NCBI RefSeq assembly: GCF_000417875.1
Contig: NW_006920870.1
Coordinates: forward strand, 1,221,734 to 1,285,733
Reading direction: 5' to 3'
Source of the DNA: Pseudozyma flocculosa PF-1
Taxonomy: Eukaryota > Basidiomycota > Ustilaginomycetes > Ustilaginales > Ustilaginaceae
Length of the DNA: 64,000 bases
Positions 32,032-43,101 of the stretch are shown here, one piece after another. Position numbers and translations under genes: made by a program. Under the pieces are notes generated by a model. It saw only the letters and a program-made list of their open reading frames with translations, did no database searches and was not told the DNA's origin. Each line of letters starts with the position of its first letter. The stretch's first letter is position 1.

Positions 32032-34878
32032 TCACCTCCGAACGCCGTAAAAGTCGTCCGGGTGCTGCAGCGCCGCCACGGCGCGCCTCTGGTGCGTCGT
32101 GAGGAACGTCAGGCCCACCTGGTAGCTCGCATTCATCCATCTGTCGGTCGGGTCAGATGACGGGGCGAAAGGGCGGATCCGAAGGGTGTCAGCTCCACCG
32201 TCGGCGCACACACGACACCCGATTCAGCCCCTCGTCCAGCCCCAGCCAACTCACCCGAAGCCCTCCTTGGGCACAAACGCAAAGTCGAGCCCCTGGTTGC
32301 CGTACTCGGCGTCGACCATGTGGCTCAGATTGACGGCGTCGAACCTGGGGGCAGGGAGGGATTGAAAATGGCAGGCAAGATGGGCCGCAGGTCAGCAACC
32401 CCAGTCCGCCGGCCTCTTTGGCGGCCACGCCTGCACTCACTTCTCGGGCACCGTGCCGTTAAAGTCGACAAACGCCACCGTCATCATGTACAGCCAGCGG
32501 TATGCCAGCCGCCGCGCCTCCTCGAGGTAGCCGTACCGCTCCAGCCCGACCCACGCCAGCACATTGTGCGGCGGCCACGCATACGGATAGTCCCACTGGC
32601 GGTTGGGACGGTCGAGGGAGATCTTGCCGCGCGAGTCCTCTGTGCCGGAGACGAGGCCGCCCTGGACCTCGAAGCGCTTGAGGGAGCGGTGGACGAGCTT
32701 GGCCGCCTGGTCCTCGCTGGCCATGCCCGCCCACATGGCCCAGAAGGCGGTGACGCTCTCGTACACGCTCTGCTCCTCGGTGCGGGTGTCGTAGTCGTAG
32801 TAGAGGCCCATGCCGTCGTTCCAGCAGTAGCGGTCCACCTGGGCCTTGCGGTGCGCGGCGCGGGCGAACCACTCGGCGCTCGTCTGGGGCGTCTCGGTCG
32901 AGCGCGAGGGCTTGCCGCCGGCGGGCGCCGACGCCGCCATCGAGGGCGGCAGCGGCCCGTTGAGGGTAAAGTCGTCGACCAGTTCGAGGCTGTCGTCAAA
33001 CACCTCGCGGATGGCCGTGGCGATGTCGACCTCGTACTTGTACAGCAGGGCGTTGAGGTCGATGGTGGCCAGGTCGGCGCAGCGCTTCTCGAAGCGGTAG
33101 GTCGTGTCGTGGCCGCTCTCGCGGACGGCGCGGTCGTGCATAAAGTAGAGGTCGAGCTCGGGCTCCTTGACCTCGCCAAAGTTGTACTTGCGGGTGAACT
33201 CGTTGACGCTGCAGCCGTGCTTCTCGGCATAGGGACGGAGGACGTGGGTAAAGTGCGACGCCTCGGTCTCGGGCGGCACGCCGAGGCCCTCGGGGCGGTA
33301 GCGCGACAGCTGCGTCTTGGCGTCGTACCGCGGCTCGCTCATCCACACGGTGTGGTACTCTTTGATGGCGGCGCGGATGGCCGAGCGTAGCCACTCCTTG
33401 TTCTCGGCATCGTCGGCCGGGTCGAGGCGCGAGTAGACCTGCAGCGCCAGGTCGGTCAGGAACGGCGGCTGGGCGCGCATCAGGTAGTAGGTGCGGTTGC
33501 CGTTGAGGATCTTGCCGTAGTGCTTGATCTCAAAGATAAAGTGGTCGACGATGCCCTTGGCCAGGTCGACGAGGTTGTCGACAACGAGGCCTAGGGCGAT
33601 AAAATACGAGTCCCAATTATAGAGCTCGTTGAAGCGAGCGCCGGGCACGACGAAGGGGATGCCCTTGAGGCCGCGCTTTTCGCCGGTCGAGGGGTCGATG
33701 TCGTCGCGCATGGCGAGGGCGAGGAGGCCGGGCCTGTCGTTGAGGTCGCGGGTGAACTCGGGGGTGATGGTGGGGGGCAGGGCCTCTACCGAGAGGTTGA
33801 GCGAGGGGCGGTCGTGTGCGACCTTGCGGTAGTAGTCGAGCATCTCGGTCTCGGAAGCGGGGACATAGATGCGCGGGTTCTGGGACTTTGAGCGGTTCTT
33901 TGGGTCCGAGAGGATGGCGTCGAGGCCGTCGCCGTCGATGCGGCGGGTGAGGTTGTGCCAGAAGCTCTGGCTGATCATGCGCGAGAGGCGGTCGACGGGG
34001 TTCTCGGTGAGCCTGGCCTCGTCAAGGACGATGCGCTTGCGGCCGTGCTCGCGGGCGAGGGCGAGCTCCTGGAGGAGATTGGAGAGCATATAGGTGCCGC
34101 GGATGTCGAAGCCCTTGTAGCCGTTGCTGGTGGCGGTGCCGAGCGAGAGGACCTTTGGGCCGCTGTCGGTGATGCAGATCTGGAAGTTGCCGTCGGTGTC
34201 CTCCTGCTCGAGGACGAGGCGCATCGTCTCCTCGACGTCGACGATGAAGCGGCGGGGCGCCTCGTGTACGGCGTCGTGGCTGAGGCGGCGTGCGCGGATG
34301 ATGGTGTCGTCGTTCATCTTGTTGGGCCTGCGCTTCTGCTGGCCCATGCTGTAGGTGCGGACGACGCCGCGTGCGCGCTGCATCTGGCGCTGCTTTTCCG
34401 AGTCGACGTTTGGTGCGGCTGCGCCCTTTGTGAAGCTGCCCGAGAGGATGGTGGCCTTGTCCTGGTCCTCGCCGTAGGCCTGGTCCGGGTCGGGGATGTC
34501 GTTGTTCTTTGCGACGGTGCGTGCGCCTCCTGCGGGCTGGAGCGGGTTGCCGGCGGGCGTGGGAATGTCGAGGGGGGCGGCGGTGGTTGAGGGCGCGTCT
34601 TGCTTTGGCGTGGAAGCGCCGTTGTCGTAGGCGTTTGCGTTGAATCCGGTCGGGACCGAGGGGATGTCGAAGCTGTCGTCGGAGTGGGATACCGCGCTCG
34701 AGTTTACGCTCATCCTGCGCATCTGGGAGGCGAGGGAGCGGAAGTGTTCCCTGCTTGCGGTGTCTGCGTCGTGCTCGTCGTAGAAGCCGTCTGCATCCTG
34801 GTTCTTTGTGAAGGGGCTACGGGGCGAGAGAGGAGGCTGCGGGGGGGCAGCGTCCCTCTGCTGCTGCGAGGACGACAT
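32032..34878 (-). CDS. NTH1: Neutral (cytosolic) trehalase, GH37
   Basis: Exons 34878-32441, 32344-32255 and 32140-32032 (introns 96 and 114 nt) give 878 residues. It hydrolyses trehalose to two glucoses in the cytosol. The regulatory N-terminus has candidate PKA sites RRMS (Ser57) and RARRLS (Ser200). These sit upstream of a calcium-binding-like motif [12 protein letters not shown] at 227-238, the layout by which yeast Nth1 is activated through PKA and 14-3-3 proteins (family knowledge). Trehalase signature 1 is present as [14 protein letters not shown] from Pro412, with Ala where the family consensus has Gly. Signature 2 is [10 protein letters not shown] from Gln761. The last two exons complete the C-terminus ([17 protein letters not shown]), which a single-exon model would miss. 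There is no signal peptide, in keeping with the neutral rather than acid type. Confidence 0.95.
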
Positions 34879-36375
34879 GGTCTGTTGTCGATGCAGCGCG
34901 GGGGGAGTGCTCTGTGTATGGGAAGAGAGGCTCTAGGAGGAGGAGGGGTAGCGGGTTGTGCGCGAGTGCGAGTGCGGAGATGGGGACGTGCTGTAGGCTG
35001 TGGGAGCAGCGGTGGACGGGGATGGGGGTACGGTGTGCCTAATGACGAGGTGAAGGTGGCGGCGGTAGATGTCGACGCGGGTCGTGGCCAAGAGAGAAGC
35101 AAGGAGCTAGAGAGAGGTGGCCAGGTGGTCGCTCGAGGTGCAGCCCAACCCGCCTACAGAGTATCGCCTGCACTGTGCCCGCCAGGCCAGATCATGTCGC
35201 CCCGCCCCACGGGCCAGCCAAAAAAGCGCAGCCACGCCGCCACGCCGCCACGCCGCCACGCCACCGCCCACAGAGAGACAGGAGGTGGAGGGGGGAGGGC
35301 CCAGTCGAAAATTCAATTTAATTCCCTCCGAGGGCTGCCCGCCTGCCTGCCTGCCTGCCTGCCTGCAGCTGGCATCCACGTATTCGTCGCTGGCCTACGC
35401 CGCCTACGCCTCACCCGGCTCCCCAACCGACGACAGCTTTCCACCTCGCTCACCCTGCCCGGCTCTTCCGCGCAGCAGCCAGAGACAAGCAGACACACAC
35501 ACACATACACACACAGGAGAGGCAACGAGGTTAGAGGTCTCTCCGGAATCAGAGGCCCGCCAGCGACCCCAACCCGATCCTCGAGCGACGCCAGGCCCCG
35601 CCGATGTCAAGCAGACCGGCCTGCCCTGCCCGCAGAAACAGCCACAAGGTAGAGAGACGCCGCACACACGCCCAGCACTGTGACGCACAAACCCTCTCAG
35701 CAACGCATGCCCGTGCAGCAGGGCCGGCCGGCCCCTCTATCTGGACAATCCGCGCACGGACCAAGACACCGGCCCCATGTCATGCTCCTTGGGCCCATCG
35801 TCCATCATGCCACCATCCTAGCTATCCCATGCATGCTCCACCACGACGCCACGCCGAAGTGCCACAGCAGAAACAAGGGGGACGAGGGTCATGTGCCAGC
35901 ACCCTCCCGTCTAGGCCAGCGAGCGGAGCGCAAAGGCGGGCGGCGGGGTGCGCATCAAAGTCTCGCTCTCGAGTCACCACAATGATAGCAGGCCAGATCC
36001 GACCGACTCGACGTCGTCTTTCGTCACGAGGCGCGGCGGCGAGAGGGCTCAGTCCATCTTCATCTCGAATCTCTGGCTTCTTGCTTTGGCGCAGCAAACG
36101 GGAGCGCGGTCGACACACTGACTACAGACAGAAATACAGATAAAGGTGGGCGAGCGAAGGCAGACATGGGCGAGCAAGGAGGGAAGCGAGGGGGCGAGGC
36201 GAGGAGATAGGGAGCGATGCTAGACAAGCGGCTTGGATCCTAGAAACGAGGCGCGCAACAAGAAAAGTCTACGTACGATAACAACGACGATTGGCTTGGA
36301 TACGGTCCGTGGTGAGAGGAGATGGGATGAGATGGATGGGGTCCGTTGAAATGCGAGGCTCAGCACTCGAGATGC
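34879..36375. other. Intergenic, NTH1 promoter region
   Basis: 1.5 kb with no supported gene. It includes CGCCACGCCGCCACGCC repeats (35230-35265), a CCTG array (35341-35366) and a CA-rich run near 35490-35515. I saw no clear AGGGG/CCCCT cluster that would mark stress-response elements. Confidence 0.55.
35341..35366. repeat. CCTG tetranucleotide array upstream of NTH1
   Basis: Six GCCT units plus a partial one, about 460 bp upstream of the trehalase ATG. Confidence 0.9.
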
Positions 36376-39300
36376 TCAGAACCGGAGAAACTTGGGCCAG
36401 CGGGTGTTGCCACCGCCGGTCGCGCCCTCGTCGGCTTCGTCGCCGCCGCCTTCCTCCTCCTCCTGCGCTCGCGGCAGCGGCTGCGAAGACGACGACGGGA
36501 CACCTCCTCCGCGACTGGCCGCTTCGGCCGCACGCTGGGCGGCGCTGGCGACGCGGGGGGAAGGACGCCAGCTCGCAGTCNNNNNNNNNNNNNNNNNNNN
36601 NNNNNNNNNNNNNNNNNNNNNNNNNNNNNNNNNNNNNNNNNNNNNNNNNNNNNNNNNNNNNNNNNNNNNNNNNNNNNNNNNNNNNNNNNNNNNNNNNNNN
36701 NNNNNNNNNNNNNNNNNNNNNNNNNNNNNNNNNNNNNNNNNNNNNNNNNNNNNNNNNNNNNNNNNNNNNNNNNNNNNNNNNNNNNNNNNNNNNNNNNNNN
36801 NNNNNNNNNNNNNNNNNNNNNNNNNNNNNNNNNNNNNNNNNNNNNNNNNNNNNNCGGGTACGGCGGGTGCCAGTTGCTGGCGGTACGCCGATCGGATCAC
36901 GGCATCGCCGAGGCTCGGGCTCGGATAGTGCCCGCCGCGAGGCCGAGAGGGCGACGACGACGACAACGACGACGACGACGCGGGATCGCCAAACGGATCC
37001 GACTCGCCCGCCGACTCGCGCAGGCTCGAGAGGCGGCGCAGCCCGTCCTCGCTGTTGCTGCGCGGCCGCTTGCGCCGCTCCATGGAGCTGCTCGTCGCGC
37101 CCTGCGTCGCGCGGCTGCTGCTCTGCGCCTCGCTGCTATCCCACCCGGCGTCGGCCGCATCCGTCAGGATGCTCGCAGACTCGCCGCTGCGCCGCGAGGG
37201 GTTGTAGCTCGCCAGGCTCGTCGGCGCGTAGCTCTCGGCGCCCGCACCGCGCGTGCTCGCCGTGTTGGCCCGAGTGAGGTTGGTGCCGCTCGGGCTGTAG
37301 CTCGCCGCTCCCGTGCTGGCCCCGCTCAGGCTCACCTCGCTCGGCCCGCCCGCCGCCGACCGCCCGGTGCGGCGCGAGGAGCCGTAGCCGGATCGGCTGC
37401 CGCTGCTGCCCGTGTTGCTCGAGCTCAGCTGGGCCACCTGGCTCAGGCTGTCGAGACCCGTGCTGACGCTCGCCGAACGGCGGCCGCTCACCGACGAGTT
37501 CGACACGCTCGCCGCGTACCCGCCTCGGCGCGACTGCGAGCTCGAGTGGCCACTCTGCCCGCTGAGGCTGCCCAGGCTCGGATTGCCCAGAGCCCGACGG
37601 TTACGGTCGCCCCCGAACTCGGAAGCTCCCATTCCGGCCGCAGCAGCGCCGGCGCCAGCAGCAGCTGCACCGACGGCGACGCCTTCCTCGGCGTGGCTCG
37701 GCAGCATCGAATGCTGCGACCGTTCGCCGCTGCCTCCCGACCCTTCTCGCGAAGAGTGGTTGCGCGTGCCCGGCGTGCCCTGGCTGCTGTGGCCCAGCGC
37801 AGACGGGTTGTAGACGCTGGCCCGCTCGCTCCTCACGTCCGAGTAGGGTCCGGCCTCGTTGGCCGCGCCCAGAGAGCCGTGGCTGCCCAGGCGGCGATGA
37901 TGGCCGTCGTCGTCGTTGTCGAGATCGTCGCCGTGGAGGTCGCCGCTGCCGCGGCCCTCTTCGAGATCGCCACGATCGGCCGGGGCGTCGTTGAAGTCGC
38001 CGGTACCGGGCAGCCAGCCGTACTGGCCCATGGTCAGCCTCCTCCAGCCCGCCGCCATGCCGCCCAGGATACCGGCACCGGCGCCGGCAGCCGCAGCGCC
38101 GTGGGCGGTCGAGCCCGCATCGCCGCCCTCACCGCGCATGAGGCCAGCACGTTCGTTGGCCGGCTGGTCGAGGCTAAATCCGCGCTGAACGCCCGCAGAG
38201 GCGAGGTCCGAGTCGCTAAAAGGATCCTCGGACTCGGCCTCGGTCGAGGGCCCAGCATCGACGCTGAATCTGCCGGGGGCAAGGCGTGATTTGGGTCGCT
38301 GGCTGTCCATGCTGACCAGGCTGGGCGCAGCGCCGGCTGCGGTGCGCGGAGAGTCGAAGGGCGTGTGGAAGCCCGCCGCGCTCTCGACGGCGGGGCTCTG
38401 CACCTGCGCCGTCTGGTAGTCGGGCAGCGCCTCGCCGCCCATGGTCTGGTGCTCCTCGTAAATGGGCAGGCCGCGCGGACCGCGCACCGAGCTGCCAGAC
38501 GCCTCGTTGGAGCCACCGCTGCCCGTGTTGAACGACCGTATCTCGCTGCTCCGGATCGTGCCGTCGTGCAGCAGCGAGTCGCTGCCGCTGCGCTCGCCAA
38601 ACTCGCCGACGCTGCGGATGGTCGGCAGCCGGCCGCGCTGGAAGCCGAGGCTCGCGGCGCCCAGTGTACCTACGGCGGGGTAGACGCTGCTGCCATCCAC
38701 AAGGTCCGTCGGCGTCGTCGACGACGTCTCGCCGTCCTTGGTGTCGCCGGGAGCGTGGGGTGCGGATGCCGCGTCGCCGTCGCCTGCAAAGCCGGGTCCG
38801 AGCAGGGGAGTGTCGGACGAGATGAAGCGGCTGTACCTCTCCGAGTCCGCGTGACGCAGGTGTCCGAGCTTCTCGTCGCCACCGTCGACGCAGCTGGCCT
38901 CGCTCGGGTTCGCGCCGTGGCGACCTTCGACATCCGGTGGGCCCACAGCACCGGGAGGCACGCCTGACGGGTAGAAGCCCTTGGAGTAGGTGCTTCCGCC
39001 GCTCTCGCGATGCCCCGCGGCGAGAGCACCGAGGCCGCCCAGAGCCGCGGCACCACCAACGCCGAGGAGGGCCGGGTTGAGGCCGCCGTGGCCCGACGCA
39101 CCGCTGGAGCTCGTCTCGACCGATGCACGGGGCAGGCCCTCCCCGCCGCCGCCGCCGCCGCCCAGTCCCGCTGGACCGGACGAAGCGCCCTGGCCTCCGT
39201 GAGCGGCGTCGTGCTGCGCGATGCCGATCGCCGCGCCACTCGGGGCGAGGCTGCCCAGCGTCTGGACGGGTCCGCGGTCCCTGGGTGCCCTCGGAGGCGG

Positions 39301-41241
39301 AGGCAGGCTGTTGCCGCTACCGCTGGCGGTGAGCGCACCGGTGCTGTTGCTGCTGGTGCCGCCCCGATCGCCCGAGCCGGACCCCGAGCCCAGGTTCGGC
39401 GAGGGCGTGCTGCCCCTCCCGTATCCGGAGCTGCTGGTGCCCGAGGCCGAGTAGGCCCCCGATGCTGGCCGAATGCCGGGGAGCATGGTGCCGCCGCTCT
39501 GCCCGCTGCCGCCTGCGCTCGAAGCGTTGCGATGCTGTCGTTCTGGAGTGGCAGTGCTGCTGCTCGATCCGTGGCTGTCGCGTCCTCCCCGAGCCGCAGC
39601 GTAGGCTCCTGCCGCACCTGCGCCAAGGGCGGCCGCACCGAGCGCGTGTCCGTCCGGGTGCCAGGAGCTGCCGGGACCGCGCGAGACTTCTTGCATCTCT
39701 GGCTCGCCGGTGACGCCTCCCCTTCCTCCGCCAGCGGCTCCCGACGGGTCGGCCATGAAGTTCATGAGGCCCCGACGTTCCGACATCTCGCCGTCGGCGC
39801 CATCCTCATCGCTGAGCGGCAAGTCGTCGTCGCCATCGACGTCGGTCGCGCGCTCCTTGCCCTTGTTCTTCTTCTTGCCAAAGGCAGCAGCGAGCAGGCC
39901 GCCGCCGAGACCGAGCCCGGCCAGTCCGGCCTTGCTTCCGCTGGCCGCCCGGCCTCCGTTGGCAGAGGAAGGAGCAGCATTGCCCAGGGTATAGCTGGGC
40001 TCGCCACCGGCAGCGTAGGCCGTGGAAGGGTCGATGCCGTTGCGCCGGCCGACCAGGCTGGGCTTGCGGGCCGAGCCCTGCCGCTTGCCGCCGACGACAA
40101 AGAAGCCAGACCCGCCGCTGCCAGAGAGATGGTCCTCCTCCCACTCGTCGCTGTCCAGGCTGCCGCGACGGCCAGCGGCAGCGCCTGCAGCGGCTCCTGC
40201 TCCGGCTCCTGCAGCCGCGCCCGCGCCGACAGCAGCGTAGTTGCCACGCGTGCCTCCTCGATTGAAGGCGCTCGTCAGCCTCGACCTGGGCCCAGCAGCA
40301 CGGGCTGCCGCTCCGCCCGTACCCGCCGCAGCATAGGCAGCGCCGCGCTTCTGATTTCGCCTCCTTCGGAGGAAGCAGAGCAGCAGCAGGAGCAGGAGCA
40401 GCAGGCCGAGCACGGAGCCAATGACGATTCCGGCAATCTGACCGGCGGAGAGGTTGTTCCGAGCGTTGGGCAATGCGGCGACCGAAGCGGTCGGCTCGGG
40501 TGCACCCGTGGACGAGGTCGGCGGCGTCGTCGAAGAAGAAGAGGGGGTTGTCGCTGCGGAAGACGAGGCGGCAGAAGCGCTCGATGCTGAGGCCGAGGCA
40601 GAGGACGACGCGGCGGAGGCGGAGGCGGAGGCGGAGGCCGCAGAGAGGGAAGAGGCAGATGCTGCTGACGCGGAGGAAGCGGCGGAGGCATCGCTTGCGG
40701 TCGCCGGGTCGCTGGCACTCGCGCTGGGGCTTTGGCTTTGACTGTTGGACGCCGAAGCGCTGCTGGCGGTCGGCGCTGGTGTCGCTGCGGGCGAAGAGGC
40801 GCCGCTGCTCTGCTGCTGGCTGGGCGACGCTGTCGCAGACGCGCTCGCCGATGCCGACGCACTGGCACTCGCTGATGCCGATGCCGATGCAGACGGTGTG
40901 GCCGTGGCCGTTGCCGTGGCCGATGCTGTAGCGGAAGCGGAATCGGTCTGCGATATCGACTGTCCCGGAGTCGTGTAGAGCGAGCCTAGTGGCGGCGCGG
41001 GAAAGGGACCGGTGTAGAGGAGGGGCACATTGACGATGGTGTAGTCGACGCTGGTGGCCGTGGCCGTGACGACGTCGACGGTCTGGTACGGCGCAAAGCC
41101 GCCCTGGGGATCATAGACGATGCGCGTCTGCGACTCGACCAAGGTCTGCACCTGGGTCGCGACGGCCGAGTAGGACAGGTAACCGGGCAGAGCCTGGTCC
41201 GTAGGGCCCGGACCGGGCGCTTGGAGCGGTATCGTGGCCAT
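36376..41241 (-). CDS. Large mucin-like single-pass membrane protein, unrecognised, with internal gap
   Basis: I do not recognise the family. The frame runs from the ATG at 41241 to about 36855, then meets a 274-N gap. The piece to the stop at 36376 is in a frame that cannot be verified because the gap length is not a multiple of three. Visible order: an N-terminal part of about 95 residues rich in Thr/Val/Tyr/Pro; a Ser/Ala/Thr tract (about 98-245) with long SA dipeptide repeats, likely O-mannosylated; a membrane segment with a nine-Leu run (about 262-285) followed by RRRR; then more than 1,100 residues of Ser/Gly-rich, probably disordered cytoplasmic tail. The layout resembles fungal wall-stress or polarity sensors (Mid2, Wsc, Axl2), but no signal peptide is visible. 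The start may therefore be wrong, or an upstream exon may be missing. Large opposing open frames are shadows. Confidence 0.65.
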   Translation of the reverse strand: MATIPLQAPGPGPTDQALPGYLSYSAVATQVQTLVESQTRIVYDPQGGFAPYQTVDVVTATATSVDYTIVNVPLLYTGPFPAPPLGSLYTTPGQSISQTDSASATASATATATATPSASASASASASASASASASATASPSQQQSSGASSPAATPAPTASSASASNSQSQSPSASASDPATASDASAASSASAASASSLSAASASASASAASSSASASASSASAASSSAATTPSSSSTTPPTSSTGAPEPTASVAALPNARNNLSAGQIAGIVIGSVLGLLLLLLLLLCFLRRRRNQKRGAAYAAAGTGGAAARAAGPRSRLTSAFNRGGTRGNYAAVGAGAAAGAGAGAAAGAAAGRRGSLDSDEWEEDHLSGSGGSGFFVVGGKRQGSARKPSLVGRRNGIDPSTAYAAGGEPSYTLGNAAPSSANGGRAASGSKAGLAGLGLGGGLLAAAFGKKKNKGKERATDVDGDDDLPLSDEDGADGEMSERRGLMNFMADPSGAAGGGRGGVTGEPEMQEVSRGPGSSWHPDGHALGAAALGAGAAGAYAAARGGRDSHGSSSSTATPERQHRNASSAGGSGQSGGTMLPGIRPASGAYSASGTSSSGYGRGSTPSPNLGSGSGSGDRGGTSSNSTGALTASGSGNSLPPPPRAPRDRGPVQTLGSLAPSGAAIGIAQHDAAHGGQGASSGPAGLGGGGGGGEGLPRASVETSSSGASGHGGLNPALLGVGGAAALGGLGALAAGHRESGGSTYSKGFYPSGVPPGAVGPPDVEGRHGANPSEASCVDGGDEKLGHLRHADSERYSRFISSDTPLLGPGFAGDGDAASAPHAPGDTKDGETSSTTPTDLVDGSSVYPAVGTLGAASLGFQRGRLPTIRSVGEFGERSGSDSLLHDGTIRSSEIRSFNTGSGGSNEASGSSVRGPRGLPIYEEHQTMGGEALPDYQTAQVQSPAVESAAGFHTPFDSPRTAAGAAPSLVSMDSQRPKSRLAPGRFSVDAGPSTEAESEDPFSDSDLASAGVQRGFSLDQPANERAGLMRGEGGDAGSTAHGAAAAGAGAGILGGMAAGWRRLTMGQYGWLPGTGDFNDAPADRGDLEEGRGSGDLHGDDLDNDDDGHHRRLGSHGSLGAANEAGPYSDVRSERASVYNPSALGHSSQGTPGTRNHSSREGSGGSGERSQHSMLPSHAEEGVAVGAAAAGAGAAAAGMGASEFGGDRNRRALGNPSLGSLSGQSGHSSSQSRRGGYAASVSNSSVSGRRSASVSTGLDSLSQVAQLSSSNTGSSGSRSGYGSSRRTGRSAAGGPSEVSLSGASTGAASYSPSGTNLTRANTASTRGAGAESYAPTSLASYNPSRRSGESASILTDAADAGWDSSEAQSSSRATQGATSSSMERRKRPRSNSEDGLRRLSSLRESAGESDPFGDPASSSSLSSSSPSRPRGGHYPSPSLGDAVIRSAYRQQLAPAVPXXXXXXXXXXXXXXXXXXXXXXXXXXXXXXXXXXXXXXXXXXXXXXXXXXXXXXXXXXXXXXXXXXXXXXXXXXXXXXXXXXXXXXXXXXXXTASWRPSPRVASAAQRAAEAASRGGGVPSSSSQPLPRAQEEEEGGGDEADEGATGGGNTRWPKFLRF
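36581..36854. other. Assembly gap (274 N)
   Basis: Inside the C-terminal part of the large membrane-protein gene. It leaves the frame of the last 68 or so codons undetermined. Confidence 0.95.
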
Positions 41242-43101
41242 TCGCTACGACGCTGTGCCCGTAGTCCCCCTCCCTTCTTCGTCCTTCGATGGAGCGTCAG
41301 CCCGACACCGCTGTTCGGGTCGATGCGATCCCAAGAGGTGGCGGTTGAGCGACGGCCGTGACCTGCTTGGACGCGGTGTCTCAATCCGAAGGCGTGCGTG
41401 ATCTTGTTCTGTGGTGGCGCATCGTGGTACGGCCGTACGGTATCGCCGTCGACGAGGCACGGACAGTGACGGTTGCGATAGTAGAGCGTGGTGTTCGGCG
41501 CGGTGTCGAGTTCAAGGTCGATGGAGACGGCGGAGGGGATGGCGTGCAAGAAGAAGGACGGGCGCGGTGGAGCGGAGCGGAGCGAATGCTGGTCAGTCTG
41601 GCTGTGGCAGCTGGTACGACGGGAGCGAGATCTGATCGGAGGGCGTCGGGGTCGACAGCGGCCAGCCCAGCCCAGCCCAACCCCTCAGCCTTGCCATCGG
41701 AGTTGGGCCCTTAGCTCGAGCTCAAAGCATCTGCTGTGCGACCGGATGGCGTCTGTTGACCATGAGGCTCGCGAGACATGCCCAAAGGTGCGGCCGGGTC
41801 GACGGCAAGAGCCAACGACGGGGCTGGAGGCGGAGGGGCGGCCGAGATTCGTGCATGGCATTGGCCGATGATGTGGCAGGAGGGTCAATGGACAGACGTA
41901 CCGAATATATCAGCCCAGCTGGCCGGCCGACCCGGCAGCAAGGATCGTCCCAGCCGCGTACGCCGTCCTTGACAAGCTGCGGGAAAAGGCGGACCCAGAT
42001 GGGCAGTACGGTACGGCTTCGTTTCGGAGTCGTTCGTTCGAGTCGTGTGTCTTCGCCCCTGTCCCGTTGATGGACCACGGCGACGAAGGCGGCGGCAGGA
42101 GGATGCAGACGTATCAGGCGTGGGCGTTGCGAGGCGTGCGAGGCGTGGCGTGGCGTGGCAGGGACGTGGCAGGGACGTGCGGGAGGGCTAAGCCGCCCGG
42201 TGTCTCGACGACTGAGACCTCGAGACTCGAGTTGGGTCAGAGGAACATTCCATGCAGGCAGGCGTCCAAGAGCGTGTCGTGGGATGGACCAGGTCGAGGT
42301 CGAGGTCGAGGATGGTGGAGCAAGGGATGGGGGGAGGAGGAGGACGGATGCAGCAGGAAGGGGAGGGAGGAGATGGTGTCGGAGAGTGGAAGGGAGAAGT
42401 TGAAGACGGAGGCAAGGCGACGAGGTAGAAGTTGCACGACGGACGGCAGTGGCAGTACCGCGACGCACAGCCGGACGAAGGACGGGGAGGACAGGTGTGG
42501 TCGGGACGGGCAGCGAGTCTGCTCCTCTCTACACGGACACGGCGGAAGGCGCCCCACTCAGCCGCACTTGGCATTGTCCATGCCCTGGGCCGGCCATCGA
42601 TCGGGCCAACCGGCGACGGCGCAATCGATGCTCAGCCGGAGCCACCGAGCAAGCTAAGCATAAGCATGGGAAGCAGGAACATGCCGCTGCTGCTGATGAT
42701 GATGCCGGGACAAGGGCAGGCAGGACCAAGCCCGGCCGACGCGTAGATGTTGAACAGCGCGAGGCAGCCCCTATCTTCTGGGCGGGTTTTTCATGCCTGG
42801 CCCCAGCCAGGGCTTTCGGCTGTTTTTTGACGTGGGCCGCTGCGCTGCGCTGCCCGACGTCGCTGGCTCAGTCTGCACGGCGCCCCTGTCTGCTACTCGC
42901 CTACCCGGAGGGAGGACCAGGCGAGCGCAGCACCACTGTCCACCACCACCCACCACCACCGTCCTCGCCCTCGTCGGCATCCGGGCGCAGTCAGCAGGCA
43001 GCGAGCCTGCTCGTGGTGAGGGACGCTGCACGTGAAGGCAAGGCAAGGCAAGGCAAAGCAAGCAAGGAACTCCTTTCATCTCGACTGCCGCGTCGCCCAT
43101 G
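41242..43101. other. Intergenic, promoter of the membrane protein and 3' side of ALG13
   Basis: 1.86 kb with no supported gene. Between about 42230 and 42560 the minus strand is strongly pyrimidine-rich, as in fungal promoters, and would lie about 1 kb upstream of the membrane-protein start. A TATAT sequence occurs near 41906. GCAAGGCAAGGCAAGG occurs near 43037-43060. Confidence 0.5.

Noticed and set aside
36346..40590. Large plus-strand open frames (647 and 526 codons) opposite the membrane-protein gene
   Set aside because: Their composition (Arg/Ala-rich, no domains) is what the complement of Ser/Gly/Ala codons gives in GC-rich DNA, and one of them reads through the N gap.
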